The notes below the pieces were generated by a model. The model worked only from the letters and a program-made list of their open reading frames with translations, was not told where the DNA came from and made no database searches. Both the position numbers and the translations under genes were made by a program. From assembly GCA_021527695.1 (NCBI GenBank), contig JAKFAO010000002.1:1426501-1490500 (forward strand): DNA of 64,000 bases, in the 5' to 3' direction. The stretch's first letter is position 1, and every line of letters starts with the position of its first letter. This stretch comes from Naematelia aurantialba (lineage: Eukaryota; Basidiomycota; Tremellomycetes; Tremellales; Naemateliaceae). Shown one piece after another: positions 55,401 through 64,000 of this stretch.

Positions 55401-57341
55401 GCTGGTGATGGCAGCTGCATATGTGCGCAAGACTCCTTCAGACTACAAGGGGACTGGCGCGGCGGGCTTTGAGTTGGACAAGGCTAGAGACCGCTTGCTC
55501 CGAGCGGCTGACGCGACTGAAGTACCGCAGACTGCGGCTTCCACTTCAGCGGTGGCCCCGAAATCCGCGGGTGGCCCTTCGCAACCTTCGGGATACGCTC
55601 AGGCACCATCCGCGTACACCTCTTACAACGCTCCATCAGGTGCCAATGCTTCGGCGTATGCTCCACCACCATCGTTGGCGAATGCCTCAGCATACGCGCC
55701 ACCACCTTCGACGGACCGTGCGCCCGTGTCAACGCCATACGCACCACCGCCTGCCCAAGGGCCATATCAGCCGCCCGCGCAGCCGGCCGCACCTCAGCAG
55801 TACGGCAATTATTCCCAAAACGCATACGCGCCGTCGCAGTCTTTCCAGCCGCAATCTTACGCAAACGGCTACCCATCCGACCCTCAGCCTCAGGGCTACG
55901 GCGTGGCATCGCCATACGGTGCCCCCACTCCGCCTGTGGCGCCGCCACCCCGTGCCAATGGGCCAAGCGATACCGCCACCCCTCCCCCTATACCTGCTGC
56001 TATGCGCCGAGATATGCCAGGATGGAACGATGCGCCAAGCTTGTCTGCGCCTCCTAAGCGACCACAGAGCGCAGCCAAGGAGCACAAACCTGCACCCATC
56101 ATGTCGCCGTTCCCTATGGCGACGAACCCGATTGACGCTGCTTCGGCTGGGCCACCACAGAGCACGACCCCAGGTCCACACCGCGGACAGCCGGGAATGG
56201 TGCCTCCTCCCCCTAAAGGCGGTCCACGGCCCCCATCGGCGCAAGCAGTTGCGCGCGCTGCTATCCCTCAAGCTACTCCTTCACCTCAGCAGAATCAGGT
56301 TCGTCCCCCGCCGACAGCTGGCCCACCTCCCCAAGGTGGTCCGCGCTTCGCCGGGCGACCACCACCTGGCGTCGTCGCTGGCCCGCCGCCTCGGGCGCTT
56401 TCACCTCTCGGTCCTGGGCGCATAGCCTCGCCCTCTATCCACTCTCAGATCCGGCCTCCTGTAGCTGGTCCTCCGCCAGCTGCTCGTGCGCTGTCGCCAC
56501 CACAGGCTGGTCCTCCGCCTCGGGGCAGAATGGCCGGGCCCCCTCCACCCGGTCGACAGGCATCTGTGCCCCCTTCATCCCACCCAGGTCAAGCGACTTC
56601 GCCCTCGGCCCCCCCTCCAGCCCAGCCAGCGGCGCCGGCAAAACCCTCCCACCGTTAGTGCTCCGTTGATTCTGTTACGCTTCTGGGCTCTGACCTCTGT
56701 AGCTGCTGGAGATCGGTCTCACATCCCTGCAGCTTCGCGGCCGATCTTCGAGGTCCTGTCGGCCGAGCTGCAGCGGGTTAAGCAGTCGAATCTTCCGGTG
56801 AGTTGAGCGCTGACGCCTTGTCGGGGTTTGCGTGGGACAGGGTGACTGATACGCTACAGTCGCATCTGCACAAGATTGTAGATGATACGGATCGGCGCTT
56901 GAATATCTTGTTTGATGGGCTGAACAATGAGACGATCCCAAACTCCGCCGTTGAGCAGATGAACGGGATTGCTAAAGGTCAGTCGTTTGCGCAGTCCACA
57001 CCGATTCCATATCAGTCGCTGTTAGGTCCCCACCCTTCCATATCTGAGGGCGGAGGATGGTAGCTATCCTCATACCAGCGAGGCAGGGCAGTTCGATTGC
57101 CATCTCCGACTACACCGGACGGGAGAGAGTCAGAGCTGGAGCTGACAGACTGTGTAGCCATGTCGGCGAGAGACGCCAACACCGCTTTGGCAATGCACGT
57201 CGAGATGTTGACGAACGCGACGAGCGACCTGACTTCTTGGGCGGTGAGTTTGTTGCTTGCACGAGATCCACGTTGTGTGGTGGAGCATCGCTGATGGGTC
57301 TGCAGCCTGGGGTGAAGCAGCTCATCCGGCTTGGGCTGTGA
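52483..57341 (+). CDS. SEC31: COPII outer-coat protein SEC31
   Basis: Outer cage subunit of COPII vesicles leaving the ER. The ATG at 52483 opens [20 protein letters not shown]. The N-terminal WD40 propeller spans several short exons: [60 protein letters not shown] and [21 protein letters not shown] long exon (about 53715-56656) then carries the ACE1/alpha-solenoid ([40 protein letters not shown]) and a Pro-rich region of about 370 residues, which binds Sec23/Sec24 in other fungi. Four small 3' exons encode the SRA1-like C-terminal helical domain: [40 protein letters not shown] and [20 protein letters not shown], ending [11 protein letters not shown]. Phases agree across these junctions. Confidence 0.95.
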
Positions 57342-57745
57342 GGCGTGAGGGACGTCGCGAGGTACTACGAAGACAAAGGACGAAGATGACCGAATGCATT
57401 GTGTATAACGTGATGGTGATACGGCAAGTGAGCGAGTGATCTCTCTCTCTCTTTGTGTGTGTGTGCGTCTGTCTTTCTCTTTGTGTGTGTGTGCGCATGT
57501 ATGCGGGTAGGCTATCAGAGTCATATATCCATGCAAGAGAAGAATGCTATGCTACTGGCTACAAATATGGACTTGGATACGGACTGGCACAACATGTCGG
57601 CAATGTTCGGTAGAGATGCGGTAGGGATGCAGTGGGATGCGCGATCGACCGACAGACCAAGACGGCGGTCCACCGAGGCCAAACGAGCGATGCAGCGGCA
57701 GCGATTCGCGCGTATTTTGTTATTTTGTCAAGGGTTCGAATCAGG
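57342..57745. other. Convergent spacer between SEC31 and the arrestin-like gene
   Basis: This 404-bp region has GTGTGTGTG and TCTCTCTC simple repeats (about 57440-57500). No gene was recognised; a TTCGAATC T-loop-like string at 57735 has no tRNA fold around it. Confidence 0.5.
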
Positions 57746-59927
57746 CTACCAATCGTACGGGACGACCTGGCACGCCTCGTCGTAGCTCGGCGGGGGCACG
57801 ATCCAGCCGTCTTCGCAGGTGACGCCTTCGCCGTGGACCATGCGCCCGACCTCTCGGCCGTCGCGCCTGTCGAGATGGAGGTCGGACCACCTGACGCTGT
57901 GCATGGCGCCTGTCGGCTCCGAGACGGACCCGACGACGAGCGAGAGCGGGAGGGTGCGGAGCGGGCCTGGGAAGTGGTCCTGCAGGAACTTGAGCGACAG
58001 GGGCGACGCGGCCGCCGGGTAGGGCGGGCTGAACTGCCCCGCCGGCGGCAGCGGGCCCAGGTGCGCCTCGAGGTCCCGCCCGCGCCCGCCGGTCGCGCTG
58101 CCCGCGCTGCCTGCGTCGGGCAGGGCGAGGAAGCCGATGGTGACGGCGAGGTGGAAGGTCGACGAGAGCGACAGAGTCTCGTCTGCCGAGCTGGGCGACG
58201 CCGGACTGACGTTCAGCATCGTCGAGAACCCGTGCCGCCACGAGCTGGTCGCGTCGAGCATGAGCGGGAGGAGGATGTTGCGCAGCTCAAAGGGCCGCCG
58301 CCCGTCGGTCTGCAGGTACCCGTGCCGCGTGATCAGCTCTTCCTCGTGCAGCACGCTGGGGACGCCCGACGCTGCCGACGCCCCGTCTGCGCCTGGCCCC
58401 GAGCAACCGTTCGAGGCAGACTGCTCTCGACGGACCAAGGTGATGCGGATGAAGATCTGGTACGGCGTCGGCGGTGGCGCTGGCGAGGGCGAGGGCGAAC
58501 GGAAGTGAGCGTCGGCAGACGCAGAGTACGAGATGGACGGAGGGGTGAAGCGCAAGCCGAGGGGGATGATCGAGGTCGGGGAGAAGGCAGTGGTGGGGAG
58601 TGCGGGCTCGACAGTCCAGTATCCCGCTGGGCGGGGACTTGCCAGCCCCGTCGAGGACAAGGGCGAGAACGACGACAGCGAGGTCTCGGACGGCGACGAC
58701 GATAACGCCGGTAGAGAGGCTGAACGAGAGAGGTGCGTCGACGAGGCGGGTGCCGGGGCGGCGGACCAAGCCGCCAAGGGAGCCACGTCGCTGCTGGCTG
58801 CGGGGGTGGGATCGTCGAAGTCGGGAGATACGCGCATGACGAGCGGGCTGTAGGTCGGCCGCCGTGTCGGCATGGTGACGGGCATCATATCGAACGGGCG
58901 CGACACCTCTGCCAGTACGATACGCTGTCCGAGCCTCAGCGGGTCGTCGCATGTGAGCGAGACGTTGAGCGCATACGTCACCGCAAAGCTCGCCCCGGGG
59001 ACGCAGAACGACGGCGGGAGGCGCGGCGTCAGCGGCACCTGCACCGTCAGGGGGAGCGAGTACGTTCCGCCTGGCAGGCCGTCCTTCGGGTGCACGGGCA
59101 AGTCGGTGCGCGGCAGTTGTCGGCGGGCATAGGCCTGTTGAGCATCGCGTGCCCACAAGTCCAGGCCTTCTGCAAGGGACACAGAGACGCAGATGATGGT
59201 CCGCGGGGATGAGGGCGGTGCAGGGGCGGGAGAGGAGGACGTGGCGGACCCCGGTGTCTGCATTTGGAGGGTGCCGACGAGCGACATGGTCAGGGCGGGT
59301 TTGAGGGCGTGCGGCAAGGCGTCGTCGCGGTCGAGCACAAAGGTGAGCACAGTGGGGATCGCGTTGCCGGGGTAGAAGGCGGGTGGAACGATACGGCGGG
59401 TCTCGGAGACGCGGAATTCGACTTGCATCTCGCATCGCGGCAGCGAGGCGGGGGGGTAGAGCGTGACTGGCTCGGCTGCGACGGGGTCAGCATCGTGGCT
59501 GGGCGGCAAGGAAGCATGGAGGAGGGAGCAGAGGAGAGGGGGAAGAGAGATAGAGAAGTAAGAGAGACAGAGGGAGGAAGACAGGACAGACACGGAGAGC
59601 GAGGAGAGAAGGGAGAAGAAGATGAGAGAGAGGGAGAAGAGAGAGAGAGAGAGAGAGAGGGAGAAGAGAAGAAGAGAGCAGAGAAGCCAACTCACAGAGA
59701 GCATCATCAGTCCTCATCACATGGTCCCCATCATCGTCCCTCGACACGGACTTCGCCAAATGCCCCCCTACAAACTGCGACCACATCCGCGCCGGCGCGC
59801 GTCGCGGAGGCACTGGAGACAGAGTCGACGGTGATGGCGATAGTGACGCGGACGACGCGGCGGGCGACGAGCTGAGGGTGATGTGCGATGAGACGGGGCG
59901 ACTGCGCGATTGCAGTGGCGCCGACAT
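57746..59927 (-). CDS. Alpha-arrestin-like protein with C-terminal PPxY motif
   Basis: Predicted arrestin-fold adaptor; alpha-arrestins (ARTs) recruit Rsp5-type ubiquitin ligases to membrane cargo through PPxY motifs. Two exons, 59927-59696 and 59475-57746, splice in phase 1 (TDDAL|SEPVTL) to 653 residues. The N-terminal half has arrestin-like strands: RCEMQVEFRVSETRRIVPPA, PTVLTFVLDRDD, GGTYSLPLTVQVPLTPRLPP and SFAVTYALNVSLTCDDPLRL. The C half holds TPYQIFIRITLVRRE, FELRNILLPLMLDATSSW and TFHLAVTIGFLALPDAG, and the extreme C-terminus DGWIVPPPSYDEACQVVPYD contains PPSY. The intron (59695-59476) is almost pure pyrimidine on the coding strand (TCTCTC). The arrestin assignment is by pattern and the PPxY ending, not by a signature motif. 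Confidence 0.72.
59540..59690. repeat. GA-rich (coding-strand TC-rich) simple repeat in the arrestin-like gene intron
   Basis: Plus-strand GAGAGAGA and GGAGAAGAGA units cover most of the 220-nt intron. Confidence 0.9.
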
Positions 59928-62370
59928 GCTGGACGGGTTGGGATGGTGCTGGTGCTGGTGCTGGTGCTGGTGCTGGTGCTTGCTGGGCGGGTCGGTACTG
60001 GTGTGTCGCTGGTGCTGTCGCTAGGCGGGTACTGTGCGGTGTTGGGCGACTGCTGGTCGGTGTTCGGCGGTGGTGAGCTGGGGGTGGGTACAGATACGAT
60101 CTTGGGATAGATAGAGGCCGAGCCAGGAAGGGCAGCGAGCACGGGCAATGTATGCCAGTGGGTGTACGCCTGGGCACCTGGTGGTGGTCGAGATTGCAAC
60201 GACCCTCGAGGTGGTTTATCAGGCCAGCGCAGACTCTTGGCAGGTCTCCCGGGTAGAGGTCTCGGACTCTTGTGTCCGGGGTCGTGTGCGCTGAGTTTTG
60301 GGTGCCGCGCTGGTGCTGGCGCTCGGGGTGCCGGGCTGGGTGCTGGCGCTCTGGGTGATGTGGGTGAGCGCTGTGGGTGGTTGCGGGAGGCACAGGCAGT
60401 CGGTGACGCTACGGGTCGGACGGTGGGCAAGGCGCCAGACAGGCGGGTGGGTGAGAGCGGGACTGAGTCGGGACACTGGGTGTGTCGCTGCTTTTGGTGG
60501 TGAGTCCGGTTGCTGTGAATCCGAGTGATCGCGAGTCAGAGATGCAGCTGGATGTGGCCGTGAGTCTATAGTGGTCTATGGGATGAGTGGTGAACCAGCG
60601 AGAGTGGGAGGGAGTGGGAGTGGGAGTGGGAGTGGGCGAGTCGAAGAAGGGGTGCGAGAGCTCATCGCCCATGCTTATAGGCGCAGGCGAGGCGGCAGGA
60701 ACGAGGAGCGCTCTGTGCCCCCCCCCCCCGGTCGCCCAGTCCCGCTTCGCGTCGAGCGATCACCATGGGCTATTGAAGGTTTGCGGCCGAGCAGAGACAA
60801 AGGTGGCATCCTGTGACACTGGCTGCTCTCAGACGCTGCTCGCTGGGCCCTGGCTGATCCGCGACACGTCCTGGCGGCCGCCGGGTCAGCGCTCTGGGCC
60901 TCTGGGTTCAGAGGCGCGGCGCTGGGGCGGGTATCTCACTCGATCTGTCCATGCCAGCCGGAGCAGGACCCAAGCAGGAAAAAAAAGCAATCCTGTCATG
61001 CTCATTTGCCAGGGCCAACTAAGGGTATACCTGTCCCGAATGCTCCGGACCCTCGACTCCGCCGTAACAAGACAAGGTCGTCCATGTCATCAACTGCACC
61101 CCGGGATCCGGGACACTGGACTATGAGCAGCGTACGACGAAACCGTCGTCCCCGGTGCGCCGTACACAAGCCAGAGGTCAGACGGGTGCTGCGGTGTCGC
61201 TGTGTCTCGTGTCTCGTGTCTCACCGTTTGGGCCGCACCGGATCCGCCATGACGCCGTGCCGATCCGCTCTCCCCGATAACAAGCATGCCCCGCAAGCCA
61301 GCCGCGACGGGTGCGACGGGTGCCATGGTGCGATGCATCACGACATGCACGCATGCGTTTGTGATCTGCAATCTGCGAGACAAGAGACCTGCTGCGGCGA
61401 ATCTTTTTTGCCCGTCCACGCGTCCGTTTTGCTACAAAGAACATGTACAGACTCGGCGCTGCAGCAGCGATGCCGGAGCGCCATCGATACGGCATGCCGG
61501 ACGCCATGTGCGCCATGTCCACCGCCAGGCGACGAGAGCGGGCAGAGCAAAAGAGTGCTCAGCAGAGCAAGAGAGGCGGCAGCACGCCGGATAATACCGT
61601 CCCACTGGGTCCCTTGTCTCAAATGTCGGGCATGTCCCAACGTCGTCGGACTTGCCTATTGCGGCTCCACAGGCGAGCGCTCGTCGAGCCGGACCACCCA
61701 AGTTCGTGATCCCCTCGGAGTGATACATGACGCTGGCCATGAGACGCGGGGCCAAGCACGTCGCGATTGTCTCGGATCGACACTGTGCAATCCTCCTATG
61801 CCCCCGAATGCATGTCTGCATTTCTCCACCAGCGGGAGCCGGGTGCATCGTGCCTCGATGCTCCCAAACGTATGGGCCGGAGCATCACCTCCGAGGAGTG
61901 CTATCCTCCGACTCTCTCGGCGCCTTGGGATCACGCGGAACGAAAGCTGGCAGGCGGGGGGTCGAGGCGGAACGTCAGGCAAGGTATTATTACCTTTAAT
62001 GTAAGGGTAGAGTACGTGATTGCATACGAGGCATTTGCGTACGAGGCGTTGTGATACTAATGTCATTCATGGCTATAGCGTCGATCAAGACGTATTAAGA
62101 GTGTGCCGAGTAGAGTAGCGAGTAGCGATTACAGCACCCGACTCCGTGATATTAATATACTGTATGATACAGCGTGGATGCGAGTGTGACGGGTGGAGCG
62201 TCAACGCCACTGCAATTTGGCCAGGATACTCAAGGATGGTGACGTGTGTCGCTGACTTGTCGGCGCCGGTGGGATGGAGTGGTCGGTGTGCGAGTGGTAG
62301 TCCGACTGCTGAGTCTGAGTGTTCCGATGTTCAGAGAGCATGCAAGTGTCGACCGTCTGAGTGTTGGCAT

Positions 62371-62448
62371 GAGAGTCTGAGAGTCTGAGAGTCTGAGAGT
62401 CTGAGAGTCTGAGAGTCTGAGAGTCTGAGAGTCTGAGAGTCTGAGAGT
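62371..62448. repeat. GAGTCTGA octamer tandem array
   Basis: About nine consecutive near-perfect copies of the 8-nt unit, with single diverged units on both sides (GTCTGAGTGTTG and GACCGTCTGAAAATCTGA). Confidence 0.92.
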
Positions 62449-62583
62449 GTGGACCGTCTGAAAATCTGAGAGCCTGACAGGAGTGATTCGATTCAGCAGT
62501 CAAGCTGAGCGCATCTCATGATTGCTGCACAAGATACACAAGACACAGGACCATCCCAGGCTGCTAGTAACATTCACGTACAT

Positions 62584-62611
62584 GTACAAACGGTACAAAC
62601 GGTACAAACGG
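62584..62611. repeat. TACAAACGG nonamer triplication
   Basis: Three direct copies of a 9-nt unit lie near the 3' end of the right-edge gene. Confidence 0.8.
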
Positions 62612-62775
62612 CGCAGCCAGCGCAACTATAGAACAGCAGTGTGACCCGCACACCGTAGGAGCATCCATTCGGGCGCACCAGCACCAACGTACAAGATCTA
62701 AGTCTAGGCGCACCACCACCAACGTAGGAGCACGTAGGAGCACTTGGCGCAGGCGTCACAGCAGCACCACCTAGG

Positions 62776-64000
62776 CTAAATCTCGTCCAACTCACCTTCC
62801 AGCCCTGAATCCTCGTCCCGTCCCTGCGCTCTGCCTGACGCTCTCCGCCCGACCATGCTCAACACACCGACGAGCGTCTCCTTGGCGTGCTCTAGCGCTT
62901 TCTCCTGTCGCTCGCCTTGCGTCTCGCCCTGTCGCTCCCCTTTGCCCTCCCACTCGTCCTCCCCCTCCGTCTCACCCTTGCCGTCGTCCTCCCCAGCTGC
63001 TCCTTGCCCTTGCCCTTGCCCTTGCCCTCGCCCGTGCCCTCGCCCGTGTTCGTGCGCCTCATCACGTCCTCCCTCCTCCTTACTCGCATTCCCCACCCCA
63101 CCTACCCCACCTCCACCCCCGCTCTCCTCTGCATCCGCATCCACATCGCCCTCGACAAACCCAGTCCAGGGATCAGACGAGCCCGAGCAGCGGCCCAGGC
63201 CGACAAACGCCGTCTGCGCAAGCAGCGCCCGGATCCGCACCGAGGCCGTGTGCACCGCGCGACTCGCAGCGACTCGGCGCACGCGTGTCGAGTGGTCGTG
63301 GTCGGTGTCGGTGTCGTTCAGTTGCCGTGCGGAGGCCAGGAGCCGTATGTAACTGATACAGACTTGGGCGAGGCGGTCGATAGCCACGGCGTTCCGCGGA
63401 ATCGGGACCGGCGCCGCCGCGCCAAGGATCGCGCGATCCGCGCGGTCCAGCGCAGCCGTCGACGAGCCGGGATACAGCAGCTCGAGCATTGCCGAGACGC
63501 TCTCGAGGCGCGCGCCGGCGCGCAGTTCCTCTGCCGCGAGGGCGCTTGCCAGCGCCGCTTGGGCCGCCGGTACCGGGCCGGTAAACACCCCCCAGAGACC
63601 GATCAACACCAGCCCCAGCGCGTGCGCCGCCGACCCCTTCGGCACGCCCGTGACGATTCCTCGGATCTCCTTGTCGAACGCCGACGCCTTGAGGTCAGCC
63701 GCGACCGACTTGGCCGCCAGGTTGTCCGACAGCGCCTTGACTGAGACCGGCGGAGCCACGCCTGCCCCAGTGGACGCATCCACGAGCCGCACAAACAGCC
63801 GCGATAGCAGGTCGTTGATATGCACGAGATGGATCTGCTCGGCCATGGCAGCGATCGGCGCGGACGAACGCGGCGCGAGCTCCAGGCACTGCATGGCTTC
63901 GTGGAACGGCAGCGCTAGGACTGCGGTCACGGCTGAAGCTGTCTTGTCTGTAATGTGCGAGCGGGCAGACTTCCACAGCTCCTCAGACGAAGGGACGAAC
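62776..64000 (-). CDS. Unrecognised protein, partial (5' end beyond right edge)
   Basis: I do not recognise this family. The frame is open without interruption from the window edge (FVPSSEELWKSARSHITDKT) to TAG at 62776, about 407 codons. It begins as a helical, Ala/Leu-rich region (AVTAVLALPFHEAMQCLELA, EQIHLVHINDLLSRLFVRLV) with a hydrophobic stretch around HALGLVLIGLWGVFTG. Another helical region follows (DRLAQVCISYIRLLASARQL). From about 63170 to 62840 it becomes low-complexity acidic and Gly/Gln/Glu-rich (GRGHGRGQGQGQGQGAAGED). A short amphipathic segment (HAKETLVGVLSMVGRRASGR) precedes the acidic end LEGELDEI. The alpha-solenoid-like character suggests a scaffold or trafficking protein, but this is only an impression. 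Confidence 0.7.
   Translation of the reverse strand, partial: FVPSSEELWKSARSHITDKTASAVTAVLALPFHEAMQCLELAPRSSAPIAAMAEQIHLVHINDLLSRLFVRLVDASTGAGVAPPVSVKALSDNLAAKSVAADLKASAFDKEIRGIVTGVPKGSAAHALGLVLIGLWGVFTGPVPAAQAALASALAAEELRAGARLESVSAMLELLYPGSSTAALDRADRAILGAAAPVPIPRNAVAIDRLAQVCISYIRLLASARQLNDTDTDHDHSTRVRRVAASRAVHTASVRIRALLAQTAFVGLGRCSGSSDPWTGFVEGDVDADAEESGGGGGVGGVGNASKEEGGRDEAHEHGRGHGRGQGQGQGQGAAGEDDGKGETEGEDEWEGKGERQGETQGERQEKALEHAKETLVGVLSMVGRRASGRAQGRDEDSGLEGELDEI

Larger units (their letters stand above)
59928..62775. other. 2.8-kb repeat-bearing stretch without a confident gene
   Basis: The largest gap in the window. It begins with the presumed promoter/5' UTR of the arrestin-like gene, which contains GGTGCT hexamers (59946-59988) and GGTGCTGGCGCTC repeats (60305-60352). 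From 61000 to 62040 one plus-strand frame stays open for over 300 codons but has no ATG near its start, a Cys/Arg-rich translation and no recognisable family. Farther right are an octamer array (62371-62448) and a nonamer array (62584-62611). No RNA gene or transposon remnant was recognised. Confidence 0.45.

Noticed and set aside
55421..56425. 334-codon alternative plus-strand frame inside SEC31
   Set aside because: It overlaps the Pro-rich region of SEC31 in another frame; the His/Arg/Leu-rich product is a by-product of proline codons.
57725..57760. T-loop-like GGGTTCGAATC suggesting a tRNA
   Set aside because: No acceptor, D or anticodon stem could be paired around it, and it overlaps the 3' end of the arrestin-like gene.
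57632..58705. 357-codon plus-strand open frame antisense to the arrestin-like gene
   Set aside because: It lies opposite a better coding frame, is Arg/Gly-rich and lacks any family pattern. Long antisense frames are expected where third codon positions are G/C-rich.
58287..59435. 382-codon second minus-strand frame within the arrestin-like gene
   Set aside because: Its translation is Arg/His/Pro-rich, with no domain pattern. The overlapping frame carries arrestin-like strands and the PPSY terminus.
59731..60430. Two overlapping minus-strand frames of about 220 codons upstream of the arrestin-like start
   Set aside because: Both are Pro/Ser/Thr/His low complexity generated by GGTGCT repeats. 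They are more likely 5' UTR or promoter sequence than a longer N-terminus.
61006..62004. Plus-strand open frame of 333 codons in the 2.8-kb gap
   Set aside because: There is no ATG at its start, the composition is Cys/Arg-rich, there are no splice signals or family motifs, and neighbouring genes are intron-rich. It is kept only as part of a finding.

Overview
The window looks like a gene-dense nuclear segment of a basidiomycete fungus, most likely a Tremellomycete (Cryptococcus/Trichosporon-like yeast). This is an inference from GC-rich coding sequence, many short GT..AG introns (often about 45-150 nt) with CTGAC/CTAAC-like branch sites just before the acceptor, micro-exons in housekeeping genes, divergent promoter pairs, and a complete eukaryotic housekeeping repertoire (COP9 signalosome CSN5, ALG10, formin, TRAPP, V-ATPase, SEC31). 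I see no transposon, rRNA, tRNA, CRISPR or prokaryotic feature.

Layout, left to right: glycogen debranching enzyme (minus, cut by the left edge) | BSP-type metallopeptidase (plus) | ALG10 glucosyltransferase (minus) | ribosomal protein eL42 (minus) divergent from uS13/RPS18 (plus) | Zn2Cys6 transcription factor (minus) | CIA1 Fe-S assembly WD40 protein (minus) divergent from a CobW/COG0523 GTPase (plus) | two tandem paralogous HAD sugar-phosphatase-like genes (plus) | TRAPPC2/TRS20 (plus) | V-ATPase c'' subunit (minus) divergent from a RanBP1-domain YRB2-like protein (plus) | an unrecognised gene (minus) | a 2.3 kb stretch without a confident gene | MKT1 (minus) | CSN5 (minus) divergent from RRP9 (plus) | formin (minus) divergent from a short coiled-coil SCOC protein (plus) | SEC31 (plus) | alpha-arrestin-like protein (minus) | 2.8 kb of repeat-bearing sequence without a confident gene | an unrecognised gene cut by the right edge (minus).

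Most genes are unrelated housekeeping functions: glycogen, N-glycan and ER-Golgi traffic (ALG10, TRS20, SEC31, arrestin), translation and ribosome assembly (eL42, uS13, RRP9, MKT1), and nuclear transport. The one pairing that suggests shared biology is CIA1 with the CobW GTPase. They share a 241-bp divergent promoter and both carry His/Asp-rich, metal-binding-like insertions. The most striking structural observations are the micro-exons: a probably split start codon followed by 9-, 6- and 14-nt exons in eL42, and a 5-nt exon inside the P-loop of the CobW GTPase. A second theme is that many introns and intergenic spacers carry their own private minisatellite.

All intron boundaries were placed by eye from reading frame, family conservation and splice consensus. 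Exon lists are given only where I worked them out; elsewhere the span covers start to stop codon including introns.
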